Below are positions 14,728 to 23,475 of a stretch of 37,835 nt of DNA, piece after piece. The translations under genes and the position numbers were made by a program. Below the pieces are notes generated by a model. The model made no database searches and was not told where the DNA came from. It saw only the letters and a list, made by a program, of their open reading frames with translations. How positions within the stretch are numbered: position 1 is the first letter of the stretch; the number at the start of each line of letters is the position of its first letter. The DNA is from Chloroflexota bacterium (lineage in GTDB: Bacteria; Chloroflexota; Anaerolineae; J036; Brachytrichaceae). The stretch is taken from NCBI GenBank assembly GCA_023382055.1, contig JAMCQN010000035.1:51610-89444 (forward strand), in the 5' to 3' direction.

Positions 14728-16505
14728 ACAATAAACCAGATCTACGAAGGGGTCCGCCGCGTTCCTATGCGGTTATTTTTACGGGTGTGCTGCTCAGCCT
14801 TGCGCTGGCTTGTCTGCTGCTGATATCGGCGGGCGGACCGGTAGGGGCGTCGAATAATATGTCCATCGGGATTACACCGACCGATGAGGGTGGGATCACT
14901 GGCAACATCTCTGGGAGCGGTTCGGCGTCCAGCACCAGTACACCAGTGGTGACCGTAGCACAGCAGGCGACGTCGACGGCGCAGACGACAACGCAGCCCA
15001 CCGTAGCGCCAACAAACACGCCGGCGCCGACGGCGACAAAGAATGGGAATGGGCACGATGATCCCACCGCGACGCCAACGGTCGCGGCCCAAAATAATAC
15101 TGCAGCGCCGACCAAGACACCCAGGCCGAGTAAAGATAATGTAGTCAACGACGACAAGAAGATCACTATCTGCCATGCCACTCACAGCGCGACCAATCCG
15201 TATGTTGAGATCACCGTCTCGATCAACGGCTTGAACGGGCATGAGCACCATGACGGTGATATGTTTGGCACCTACAATACGACAACGGGTCAATGGTCGG
15301 GTGTAGAGCCCGGCAGCTGCCCGCAACCGACGCCGCCGCCGGCCAACCAGTTCAAATATACCTGCCAGGTAGGCAGCGCCAGAGACTCATCGACAAACGA
15401 GAAGTGCACGGATGACTACTATGGCACTGACCTGCTGCTCAGCAACGGCACATGGTGGACTGTCGATACGTTCTGCATGACCGAGGATCAGTGCAAGAAG
15501 CCGGAGAGCGACACCGAAGATAAGTATGGCGACCTGCCATGCGCGCCGGTGATGACGCCGAACGGCATCACGCTGGAGTGTAAGGGCAGCAGCGACATCC
15601 AGACGTGGAATCTCAGCGCCTCGGTCAACACCTCGTGCCCGGTCAATGAGGTGCAGCGCTCGCCATACCCGCGCTCGCTTGTCAATCTGCCAACCACCTT
15701 CGTGTTGCAGCAGGAGGTATACAACACGGTGGACGGCATTGCCAGCGCGCCGCAGAGCCCGGCGAACCTGAGCGACTTCGTCGATGCCAATGGCAACCCC
15801 AACGAGTATGGCTATATGTCGGGGATATGGAAAAACCTGCGCCTGATCATGCGCAGCCACCGCTTCACCGGCGGAGAGACATGGTTCGGTCAGACCGTGC
15901 CAAAACCGCAGTGGACGTTCGACGACCGCAGTTGGAACACGGGGCCGTATCCTAAGGAGCAGGAGGGCAATCAGGCGACTTACGTCTACCAGACCTCCAG
16001 CGCCGGTCTGACCACGATGAATGGCCGGGAGTTTGACATGGTCAACAAGACGCCGAGCGATGTCTACGACCTGCCGGCCTATGGCGTCACTGTCAAGACA
16101 TACTGCGGCCATGAGTGGAAGGTTTCGGCTTCACTCGCAGCGCGCACCTGGCACCCCAGCGGGGCTTGCTATCAGTCGATCCTGTATCCGGACGGCTCGA
16201 CTTATGCGCCGCCGGGAACATCGAATGATGGCTGCAATCCAGGCTGGGTATCGCCAGGCAACTATACCTATAGCTGGACAGACTACACCACCGACTGGGC
16301 TGGCGTTGACTTGACACAGGCAGGTCGGCCAACCTCTTATGACATGCGTACGCGCACGACCTCCGGCGGCACGTGGCAGGATACCGTGTACTGGGATCAA
16401 CCTACCGGCATCTGGGTACCCGTCGTGGAAGTCCAGTCTGTGCTGCGTAATTCGTGTGTGGCTTCCGGTCAATGCGCGCCGCCATCCGCGCAAACCGCAC
16501 CGTAG
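14724..16505 (+). CDS. Large secreted Cys-rich protein with Thr/Pro linker and ICHAT motif
   Basis: A 593-residue protein with a signal peptide or anchor helix at ~15-42 and a low-complexity Thr/Ala/Pro linker at ~60-140. The motif ITICHATHSATNPYVEITV then begins at ~147, followed by HEHHDGDM, a short module seen in many secreted proteins of environmental bacteria. The rest (~210-593) is rich in Trp, Tyr, Asn and paired Cys, consistent with a disulfide-stabilised surface domain. It is translationally coupled to the previous gene and is the last gene before a strong hairpin. A tip adhesin or filament-associated surface protein is a reasonable guess from context; I do not recognise a named family. 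Confidence 0.75.
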   Translation: MNNKPDLRRGPPRSYAVIFTGVLLSLALACLLLISAGGPVGASNNMSIGITPTDEGGITGNISGSGSASSTSTPVVTVAQQATSTAQTTTQPTVAPTNTPAPTATKNGNGHDDPTATPTVAAQNNTAAPTKTPRPSKDNVVNDDKKITICHATHSATNPYVEITVSINGLNGHEHHDGDMFGTYNTTTGQWSGVEPGSCPQPTPPPANQFKYTCQVGSARDSSTNEKCTDDYYGTDLLLSNGTWWTVDTFCMTEDQCKKPESDTEDKYGDLPCAPVMTPNGITLECKGSSDIQTWNLSASVNTSCPVNEVQRSPYPRSLVNLPTTFVLQQEVYNTVDGIASAPQSPANLSDFVDANGNPNEYGYMSGIWKNLRLIMRSHRFTGGETWFGQTVPKPQWTFDDRSWNTGPYPKEQEGNQATYVYQTSSAGLTTMNGREFDMVNKTPSDVYDLPAYGVTVKTYCGHEWKVSASLAARTWHPSGACYQSILYPDGSTYAPPGTSNDGCNPGWVSPGNYTYSWTDYTTDWAGVDLTQAGRPTSYDMRTRTTSGGTWQDTVYWDQPTGIWVPVVEVQSVLRNSCVASGQCAPPSAQTAP

Positions 16506-16536
16506 CGTCGCTGACTTTATATTAGCGCGTTGCAAT

Positions 16537-16570
16537 ACTAACGGGCAGACAGCTGAGTCTGCCCGTTAGT
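16537..16570 (+). terminator. Strong hairpin closing the first half of the Tad locus
   Basis: ACTAACGGGCAGAC and its exact complement form a 14-bp stem with a 6-base loop, followed by GTTTAC. It lies about 30 bases after the secreted-protein stop codon and splits the locus into two transcription units. Confidence 0.8.
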
Positions 16571-16657
16571 GTTTACACACAATTCTGACTGTGCGCAATA
16601 AATAGGCGCTATCGCGGATTTACTCATCAGAATGCCTACCGACAATCAGAACAACAC

Positions 16658-17167
16658 ATGATGTTAAACATTCGTATACACGCACGCGCAGGTCAGACAG
16701 TGCTGCCTCACATACAGACTAACATAATCACTGTCTGGCGAGCAACGCGGCGCGACAGATCAGCGGTGCGGCGCATGGAATCTACCTGTTTCGGCTGGAT
16801 GCGCAATGTGTTTGGACTCTGGGCGCGCGTCGGTCAATCGAACACATTCACATGGGTCGCCGGCATGAATGAAGTTCCAGTGGGATACCTGATCGCCTAT
16901 CACCACGAGTTGGACGGCCGCTCCGTCATGTACGTCGGCGGTGTCGGAACCCTGCCGCAATACCGCAAACGAGGCGTCGGCACTCATCTTATGCACGCCG
17001 TTTTCGCGGAGTATCCGCAGGTATGGTTGCATGTCCGGGCTGGCAATGCCAATGCCATCGCGCTGTATCAGAACCTGGGCATGCAGCAACTCCGTCGTCT
17101 GACGAACTTCTACTCTAATGGAGATGATGCCATCATCATGGCGACATCGAACATGATACCTGGTTGA
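16658..17167 (+). CDS. GNAT-family N-acetyltransferase
   Basis: A 169-residue cytosolic acetyltransferase that would transfer acetyl from acetyl-CoA to an amine. The fold is visible from ITVWRATRRDRSAV onward. The acetyl-CoA loop GVGTLPQYRKRGVGTHLM fits motif A (Q/RxxGxG/A), and NANAIALYQNLGMQ is the motif-B block found in RimI-like members. The first ~25 residues are not part of the domain, so a later start is possible. It sits between the two halves of the pilus locus, right after the terminator. It could modify a pilus protein, but GNAT genes land near many loci, so this is only a suggestion. Confidence 0.82.
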   Translation: MMLNIRIHARAGQTVLPHIQTNIITVWRATRRDRSAVRRMESTCFGWMRNVFGLWARVGQSNTFTWVAGMNEVPVGYLIAYHHELDGRSVMYVGGVGTLPQYRKRGVGTHLMHAVFAEYPQVWLHVRAGNANAIALYQNLGMQQLRRLTNFYSNGDDAIIMATSNMIPG

Positions 17168-17206
17168 GCCACCGGAATCCAGTTGACAGGGGCGCACAAT
17201 ATCACT

Positions 17207-18418
17207 ATGAAGTACGTGTTGGCATCGATAAAGCACATCGCGATAGCAGCAGGTCTGCTGCTGGGAGCGAGCAGTTCGGTTGCCCTCGCAGCATCCACTG
17301 AGTTCACAACCGCAGCCCCGCGCATCCTGGCTCAGGCTGTGCCGACTGTGTCTCCAACGCCTGTGCCGACGCCGACAGTGGCTGAAGCGCCCGTCGCCAC
17401 GACGGCTCCAGCAACGGCATTGATTACGATCCGCGGTGTTGCGTGCATAGACCAGGACCTGAACGGTCTGTGCGCCCCGTCGGAAGCGCGGGTGCCCAAC
17501 GTAATCGTGCGCGGTCCTGCCGGCGCAGTAGCAATCACCGACAGCTCGGGTCAATATGCCCTGCAGATAGCGCCAGGTTCACAACTCTATATCGCGATTC
17601 CCGCCGGTTTCAAAAGTGCCAATGGCAGCCTCAACCACCTGTTCATCCAGTTGTCAGCCCCAAGCACGATGGATATTGCTCTGGCGCTGGACAACAGCAA
17701 CTCAGGCGCCGCCAGTACGGTATCTCAACAGGCAGGCGGAACACCTCCTGGCGTGGATAGCCCTCACGCGACATCAGACAGCATCGCTGCACCCGCAACG
17801 ACCGCAGCGCCCACCGCGTTTTTGGAGGCAGGTTCACTCGTCATACTGGCGCTGGCCGTTATCCTCGCTCTGCTTGCGCTGGTTGTTATACGCTTGATCT
17901 ACCTGAAGTCTGTGCCGCAGCAGAACCTCAGACTGGACGATGAAAAAATTAAAGCCCTGGGCGATCTACTGCTGACGCCCAATGGCTGGCAAACCGTCGC
18001 CGGGCAGATCGTAGCCGATGCCCTTAATGAAAACATCTCCGTCGACGAAGACTTCGGCATTTTGAATGCCGCTAATGAGCCGGCGCCCAGGTTCACCGTC
18101 GTCACCCGTGATCGGCGTGTCGTGATGTTTACGACCGGGCTGGCATTCGCCAGAAAGGCCAGGATGATCCGCAAAGGCGACAGGGTGGTCGATATCACGC
18201 GGCGATCCGTGACCAGCCACGCAGGCGCGGGATTGTTGTGGCAGCATGCTGCAACCGTCCGCAACATGGATCAACTGACGCCGCCATCGTTCGCTCACTG
18301 GTACATCATCGCCCAATCCGGAAGCAAAGCCAAACGCTCGCGGGCGCCGCTCGTGCAGCGAAATGCCCCTGAAGGATTGCGACGGCTTGTATCACTGCTT
18401 GGAGGTCGATCATCATGA
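17207..18418 (+). CDS. Membrane protein with SdrD/Cna-B-like domain, Tad-associated
   Basis: A 403-residue protein with a signal peptide (~1-30) and a Pro/Thr/Val linker. A beta-sandwich region follows, with GVACIDQDLNGLCAPSE then VRGPAGAVAITDSSGQYAL, the pattern of SdrD B / Cna-B-type repeats (asparagine/aspartate-rich turn and 'TDssGqY'). A transmembrane helix lies at ~208-232 and a cytoplasmic C-terminal domain of ~170 residues matches nothing I know. ATG 17207 is preferred to the TTG at 17183. The end overlaps the prepilin peptidase gene by 4 bases, so the two products are made together. Such a protein could link an extracellular stalk to the assembly machine inside. Confidence 0.72.
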   Translation: MKYVLASIKHIAIAAGLLLGASSSVALAASTEFTTAAPRILAQAVPTVSPTPVPTPTVAEAPVATTAPATALITIRGVACIDQDLNGLCAPSEARVPNVIVRGPAGAVAITDSSGQYALQIAPGSQLYIAIPAGFKSANGSLNHLFIQLSAPSTMDIALALDNSNSGAASTVSQQAGGTPPGVDSPHATSDSIAAPATTAAPTAFLEAGSLVILALAVILALLALVVIRLIYLKSVPQQNLRLDDEKIKALGDLLLTPNGWQTVAGQIVADALNENISVDEDFGILNAANEPAPRFTVVTRDRRVVMFTTGLAFARKARMIRKGDRVVDITRRSVTSHAGAGLLWQHAATVRNMDQLTPPSFAHWYIIAQSGSKAKRSRAPLVQRNAPEGLRRLVSLLGGRSS

Positions 18419-19509
18419 TACCGGTGCTGGCGCTGGCAGCGGGAACACTGCTCTTGTACGGCGCGCTGGTTTGGCTGGCTAACCTGTACAGTCAGCGCTC
18501 AGGCTGGCAGCCACCGGCTGGCAGCGAAGGCGCTAACCCGCTATTGAGGCGCAATCTGGCTATCGCCGTGGGTGCAATCGCAGTGCTCGGTAGCGCCGTC
18601 GGATCCAGCCTGTGGGTAGACGAGTGGCCGGCGCAATTATTAATCACCGGTCAGGCGGTTTTACTGGCCGCCGCAGGCGCGAGCGATTTGCGCCGATTTC
18701 ACCTGCCGCTGCCGTTGACGCTGGCAGGCATTGCTATCGCTCTGTTCACCGTAACTCAGACGCACATGCCGGCGCTTTACTTCGCCTTCTCGCTGGGCTG
18801 GGCGCTGGTTGTCATTGTGCTGCACGCTGTCCTGTCGAAAGGATCGATGCAGTTGGGCGACCACATCGCCACAATCTGGATTGCGCTGGCGCTGCCGTTC
18901 AATGGGCTGCTGGCTGTGCTGACCGGCGACCTGGCCAATGTCGTCATTGCGCGGATGAGAAGCCTGAGCGGCAAGAAAGTCGCGGCGGCGGGGGCGTGGC
19001 TGGTCGTTGCGGCTGCGCTGATCGGCGTGCCGCCCTATTACGCCTGGTTCAGCGCCAGCGCGCAGGTAGGGGCTGCTGCGCCATCCCGCGTCATGACGGT
19101 AGCAACGCGGGCGTTGATCGCCAATCAGGCGCAATTGCCTGCGCCTCCCGACCCGGAAGCGGCGCAGCGTCAGGCGCAGATCAAGTCCGTACTGCGCATC
19201 ATTACGGACCGCGCCAGCCAGTACACCGCCATGGTGGCGCTGGAGGACTCGCGCGCGAGTCGGATGAGAGCCGCTGCAAACGAGTCCGGCAATGTAGCGC
19301 AACTGGCGGCATTGGCCGATCATCTGGCGCATGGGTCGAGTGTTGCAATGACCTTGAATGAGCTGGCCACAGCGCTGTCATCCTACGACGTCGATGCCGT
19401 GCGCAGCGCCAGCCAGCAATTAGCTGAACTGCGTCAGCAACTTACAGTCACGCAGACATTGGATCATCGGTACGACAAAGGGCAGAACACCGGCAATCTC
19501 AACAACTAG
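18415..19509 (+). CDS. tadV: TadV/CpaA-like prepilin peptidase with C-terminal extension
   Basis: A 364-residue protein whose first ~210 residues are a polytopic A24-type aspartic peptidase that cleaves pilin leaders. The first catalytic Asp is D91 in GASDLRRFHLPLPL, matching the family's 'D.r...iP..l' pattern. The second is D149 in MQLGDH, a reduced form of the usual GxGD. After the last helix (~197-215) about 150 residues of Ala/Gln-rich helical sequence follow, which typical TadV proteins (~150-250 residues) lack. GGAGG precedes ATG 18415 by nine bases. The peptidase call is based on the Asp pair and pilus context. Confidence 0.7.
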   Translation: MIPVLALAAGTLLLYGALVWLANLYSQRSGWQPPAGSEGANPLLRRNLAIAVGAIAVLGSAVGSSLWVDEWPAQLLITGQAVLLAAAGASDLRRFHLPLPLTLAGIAIALFTVTQTHMPALYFAFSLGWALVVIVLHAVLSKGSMQLGDHIATIWIALALPFNGLLAVLTGDLANVVIARMRSLSGKKVAAAGAWLVVAAALIGVPPYYAWFSASAQVGAAAPSRVMTVATRALIANQAQLPAPPDPEAAQRQAQIKSVLRIITDRASQYTAMVALEDSRASRMRAAANESGNVAQLAALADHLAHGSSVAMTLNELATALSSYDVDAVRSASQQLAELRQQLTVTQTLDHRYDKGQNTGNLNN

Positions 19510-19533
19510 AAGGATTCGAACGAGGCGCGAATT

Positions 19534-20421
19534 ATGCGAAAAATTTTCCTGGTAGTGGGTGCAATTCTGGGCGTGATCGTCGCTGTGGGCGTCTACATGT
19601 TTATTCAGTTCTCGCGCCCGACCACGGTAGACGTTCCGGTTGCTGTGGGGCAAATTCCAGCGGGCACTGTGCTGAAACCCGTTTTTTTCCGCATCGTGCA
19701 TATGTCCAATGTGGATAATCAAACTTTATCACAGTGGGTGACGGCAGCCAACTGGGCCAAAGAGGCGGATGGCAAAGCCACCACCAGCGATATCAAAGCC
19801 GGCTTTCCCGTAGCGCGTTCCCAGGTCGATCCTAATTCGTCGGCTGCTGCTGAGATGCGCCTGTCCAATGCGATCACGGGAACGAATGATTACTATATCG
19901 TCGTACCGGTCAAGGCAGATGAGGTTGGCGCCTATATACAGCCCTATGACCGTATTGATCTGATCGTGAGCATCGGGAGTGCGAGCACGAATGCACTCAC
20001 TTTACCGCCGACTACAACGGATACCGCAGGGAACGTCGTTGACACAACCTCAGGCGGTATCACACAGACCATACCGCCGCCGATCTCGAAGCTGATTATG
20101 CAGAATATGCTCATAATCCGCATCGACCGCGCCGCGCCGGCGAGCAGCTCCAGCGCCAACCAGACCGACCCCGCCAATGCCACCGGCGAAGTGCAGCGAC
20201 TCTACCTTAAGGTTGACCGGGATCAGTTGGAGGTGTTGAGTTTTGTACTGAACAACGGCAGACGCAACATCGCCGTGCGCGCTGCAACCGGAAGCCAGGA
20301 AGCTCCGCCGACGGATGGCGTTACCTGGGACGATTTCGTACGCTGGTTCTATGCTCAACGCGGCGATAACGCCAAAGGCGCAGCGCCATTCGACGCAATC
20401 AGCCCTTCGAAAAGCAAATAG
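19534..20421 (+). CDS. cpaB: CpaB/RcpC-like SAF-domain pilus assembly protein
   Basis: A 295-residue protein with one N-terminal helix (~4-26) and an extracytoplasmic SAF domain beginning VDVPVAVGQIPAGTVLKP, the normal CpaB arrangement. A later beta domain contains YYIVVPVKADEVGAYIQPYDRIDLIV, as in RcpC/CpaB. In diderms CpaB helps the secretin; no secretin is present here, so it probably organises the filament at the cell wall. It lies 24 bases after tadV and 41 bases before tadZ. Confidence 0.85.
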   Translation: MRKIFLVVGAILGVIVAVGVYMFIQFSRPTTVDVPVAVGQIPAGTVLKPVFFRIVHMSNVDNQTLSQWVTAANWAKEADGKATTSDIKAGFPVARSQVDPNSSAAAEMRLSNAITGTNDYYIVVPVKADEVGAYIQPYDRIDLIVSIGSASTNALTLPPTTTDTAGNVVDTTSGGITQTIPPPISKLIMQNMLIIRIDRAAPASSSSANQTDPANATGEVQRLYLKVDRDQLEVLSFVLNNGRRNIAVRAATGSQEAPPTDGVTWDDFVRWFYAQRGDNAKGAAPFDAISPSKSK

Positions 20422-20462
20422 TCGATGGATGAAACGCCATTGGCTGCAGGGAGTGACTACTC

Positions 20463-21842
20463 ATGACTGAAGAGAAAAAGTATCGTCTATCTGTAGGATA
20501 TCGTAATTCGTCCGATGTCGAGGCATTGCGCGAGGCGCTTACATTGACGGACATCAAGGTGATCAGCTACGACCAGGACGCGCAGCGTGTCTTTGACAAC
20601 GCGATTCGCCTGGATGCCGACATCGTGCTGATCACTCCGGACTGTGTCGGTTATCGCACCGCGATATTGCAGGATCTGCTGTTCCAGCGCACGAAGCCGA
20701 TTCCGGTTATTGGCTGGGTAGAAGCGCAGGGAGACGACGGCCGCCAGATGATGTCTCACGGCGCCGCCGGTTATATCACGCTGCCGCTCGAAGACATTCA
20801 GGTCAGCAATTTTATCAATCTGGCGCATGAAGTCGTCGATCGTGAGCGCAAGCGCCGGGAAAATGGTGAAACGGCGCCTGCGCAGGCCAAGGAAGCTGCC
20901 AGCGAGTCGCACTCGCAGATGTGGCAGAGCAAAGTCATCGCGGTGTACGTGCCAAAGGGAGGCGGCTCGCATCGCACGACCACGGCTGTAAACCTCAGCG
21001 TGGTGCTTTCGCATGTAACCATGGGCAATCAGCCCACCATGTTGCTCGATTTTGACCAGACCAAAGGCGACTGCCACACGATGCTCGGTTACATCATCTC
21101 GAGCGAGATCAAAATGGCGTTAGCGCGCAACATGCGCGTAATCGAACGCGGCCTGTATGACATGATCGTCAATATCGGCGTGCGCTATGGCCTGCAGGGG
21201 ACATCGATGATCACCCTGCCATTCATCCGCAACTATATGGTCGACTCGCCCGCGGTGGATGAGTCGCAACTGGACTTCCTGCCCGGCTTGATGCGGCCCA
21301 CCGATAACGGCTCGCAGGAGTTCCGCAACCGCCCGATGGTGCTCGAGGTAGCCCGCGCCATCATCCAGCAGGTGCGGCGCGCTTACTCATTCACCGTTAT
21401 CGACCTGGGACAGGATTTTGCGGCGCCGCTGCATGAGGCGGCCATTCGCGAAGCCGACGATGTGCTGGTTATTGTGCCCCCTAACATGACGGCGGTTCTG
21501 GATACACGTTATGCCTTGCAGAGCCTGGAGCGTTACTTTGGCGACCTGAATAAGTTCCGCCTGGTGACAACCGGATATGACCCGAATTTCGGCCTGAACG
21601 AGCGCGAAATGGTCGATATGCTCGGTTTGCCGCTGGTTGCGACCATCCCATTTGAACCCTATGTGGCAACACAGGCTATCAACAGCCATACGCCCTATGT
21701 GCTGACGGATTCCGGTCCGCTGGGTACGACCATGCGCGCTCTGGGCGCCATGTACCTGCCGCAGTTGGCTGGGAACGCGAAGGCGCGCCCGACTAAGGTT
21801 ACCGGATTCTCGATCAAGCGCCTGTTTGTCAAACAAGCCTGA
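20463..21842 (+). CDS. tadZ: TadZ/CpaE-like atypical MinD-family protein
   Basis: A 459-residue cytoplasmic protein that positions the pilus machine. An N-terminal receiver-like domain (~1-135) is followed by a MinD-type ATPase domain. The deviant Walker A is KGGGSHRTT at ~165, in which the P-loop Lys of KGGxGKTT is replaced. Many TadZ proteins are known to have lost or weakened ATPase motifs. LLDFDQTKGD is the switch-like block, and VIDLGQDF the Walker-B-like strand. GGGAG precedes ATG. It lies directly upstream of the TadA ATPase gene. Confidence 0.83.
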   Translation: MTEEKKYRLSVGYRNSSDVEALREALTLTDIKVISYDQDAQRVFDNAIRLDADIVLITPDCVGYRTAILQDLLFQRTKPIPVIGWVEAQGDDGRQMMSHGAAGYITLPLEDIQVSNFINLAHEVVDRERKRRENGETAPAQAKEAASESHSQMWQSKVIAVYVPKGGGSHRTTTAVNLSVVLSHVTMGNQPTMLLDFDQTKGDCHTMLGYIISSEIKMALARNMRVIERGLYDMIVNIGVRYGLQGTSMITLPFIRNYMVDSPAVDESQLDFLPGLMRPTDNGSQEFRNRPMVLEVARAIIQQVRRAYSFTVIDLGQDFAAPLHEAAIREADDVLVIVPPNMTAVLDTRYALQSLERYFGDLNKFRLVTTGYDPNFGLNEREMVDMLGLPLVATIPFEPYVATQAINSHTPYVLTDSGPLGTTMRALGAMYLPQLAGNAKARPTKVTGFSIKRLFVKQA

Positions 21843-21876
21843 AATCCAGTGTTGATTTACCAATAGGAGAGTGATC

Positions 21877-23379
21877 GTGTTTCGCAAAAACGAAAAACCC
21901 GCACCGGCCATACCCGCGTGGGATAACAAAGCGCCAACGAAAGAGGCGGACCTGCGACAACCTGGCGCTGTTGCCGCATTCGCAGCGGTTTCGCCGACTG
22001 GAGCGAACGGACAGGTTATCCGTGAGATAGATCCGTTTGACATGGTGCTCGAAGCCGTAAAGAACGAATTGAAAACCGGCCGGCGTCTGGCCCCATCCGC
22101 ATACGACAATCCGACTGACGACGACTACAGTGTTGTGATGCAGTGTGCGCGCGAGCAGATAGCCATATATAACTCCAGCGCGCCGTCGCGCGACCTGCCG
22201 TTGCTGGTGGATACGGCGCAGACTGAGGTTGGCGCGGAAGTTGAGCGCCTGGCGAAACGCGTCACTGAAGATGTTCTGGGGTGGGGACCCATAGCCCCGT
22301 TCATGGAAGACCCTTCCGTGGAGGAAATCTTCATCAACGGGCACAACTCCATCTTTGTCCAGAAGGCGGGTAGCCTTCCGGAAAAGGTGAAGGTGGCCTT
22401 CCGCAGCGCTTATTCGCTGCGCCTCTTTATCAATAACAAACTGGACTACGGTTCGGGCGGGCGCGGCGTCAGTCGGATGACACCCTGGCGCGATCACCGC
22501 CTGCGCGACGGCAGCCGCGTGCATGTCATCATGGATCCGCTGGTCAGCAACATGAGTTACGGGGGCATCGCTATCACCATCCGGCGTTTCCGCAGCGTTG
22601 CGCGCGGGCTGCCTGACATGGTGAAGCTGGGCAGCATCACGAATCAGTCTGCCATCTTCCTGCGCGCTGCGGTGAAGGCGCAGTTGAACATCGCCGTATC
22701 GGGCGGCACCGGTACCGGTAAAACCACCTTCCTGCAGGTGCTGTCGAGTGAGATTGACCCGTACGACCGCGTTATCACCGTCGAAGACACGCCGGAACTG
22801 CAACTGGGTCACCTGCCCAACTGGGTCGCGCTGGTCACCCGTGAGAAATCCGAAGGGGTCGAGGCCGTGACAATGGCCGATAACGTACGCCACTGCCTGC
22901 GCATGCGCCCCAAGCGGATTATCCTCGGCGAGGCGCGCGGTGCTGAGATGATCGCGATTCTGGAAGCGATGAACACCGGCCACGAAGGTTGCATGTTCAC
23001 CGTACACGCCGACGACGCCTACCGCACGCTGCAACGCATTGAAACGCTGTATTTGAAAGGCGGCATGGGCAATGTGCCGATGCTGGCTATCCGCCGTGAG
23101 ATCGCTCAGGCGGTTCAACTGGTGGTCAACCTGGGCGTGTTCCGCATGCCGGACGGCCGCGATGTCCGGCGCGTGAAAGAGATCAACTTTGTGACCGGCG
23201 GCGTCGAAGGCGAGTTGATCACCCATGAACCAATTTTCCAGTGGACCTACGAACGCGGCAAGCCGGAATATACCGGGCGGCTGGAGTATACCAATGCCGT
23301 TCCGTCCGCGCTGCTCAGGCGGCTTGAGGATCGGACACCGGGCTTTAGCTGGCGGCGCGATATAGATGGATTGAGCTGA
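21877..23379 (+). CDS. tadA: TadA/CpaF-family pilus assembly ATPase
   Basis: A 500-residue secretion ATPase that drives Tad pilus assembly. The N-terminal region holds the family block DPSVEEIFINGHNSIFV at ~150. Walker A GGTGTGKTT lies at ~276-284. The Asp box is ITVEDTPELQL and Walker B is RIILGEARGAEM. The His box is GCMFTVHADD. All catalytic motifs are intact. GTG 21877 is chosen because GGAG lies six to nine bases ahead; GTG 21871 is too close. It ends the second gene group, and the beta-helix surface protein follows 96 bases later. Confidence 0.93.
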   Translation: MFRKNEKPAPAIPAWDNKAPTKEADLRQPGAVAAFAAVSPTGANGQVIREIDPFDMVLEAVKNELKTGRRLAPSAYDNPTDDDYSVVMQCAREQIAIYNSSAPSRDLPLLVDTAQTEVGAEVERLAKRVTEDVLGWGPIAPFMEDPSVEEIFINGHNSIFVQKAGSLPEKVKVAFRSAYSLRLFINNKLDYGSGGRGVSRMTPWRDHRLRDGSRVHVIMDPLVSNMSYGGIAITIRRFRSVARGLPDMVKLGSITNQSAIFLRAAVKAQLNIAVSGGTGTGKTTFLQVLSSEIDPYDRVITVEDTPELQLGHLPNWVALVTREKSEGVEAVTMADNVRHCLRMRPKRIILGEARGAEMIAILEAMNTGHEGCMFTVHADDAYRTLQRIETLYLKGGMGNVPMLAIRREIAQAVQLVVNLGVFRMPDGRDVRRVKEINFVTGGVEGELITHEPIFQWTYERGKPEYTGRLEYTNAVPSALLRRLEDRTPGFSWRRDIDGLS

Positions 23380-23475
23380 CGACCATACCTGGTGTCTCGG
23401 GGTTGGCGACTGCGCCCGGGGCGGCTGGTGGCGACCGTATCAGGAATCAATGTGACCTTCAAAGAGGGATGAGGC

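Noticed and set aside
17183-17211. TTGACA with a -10-like TATGAA 17 bases downstream, as a promoter for the SdrD-like gene
   Set aside because: The -10 element would overlap the ATG itself, forcing a leaderless downstream start. The match is likely chance.
21829-23226. Long minus-strand frame (465 codons) opposite tadA
   Set aside because: It is antisense to the well-conserved tadA ATPase and shows no family pattern.
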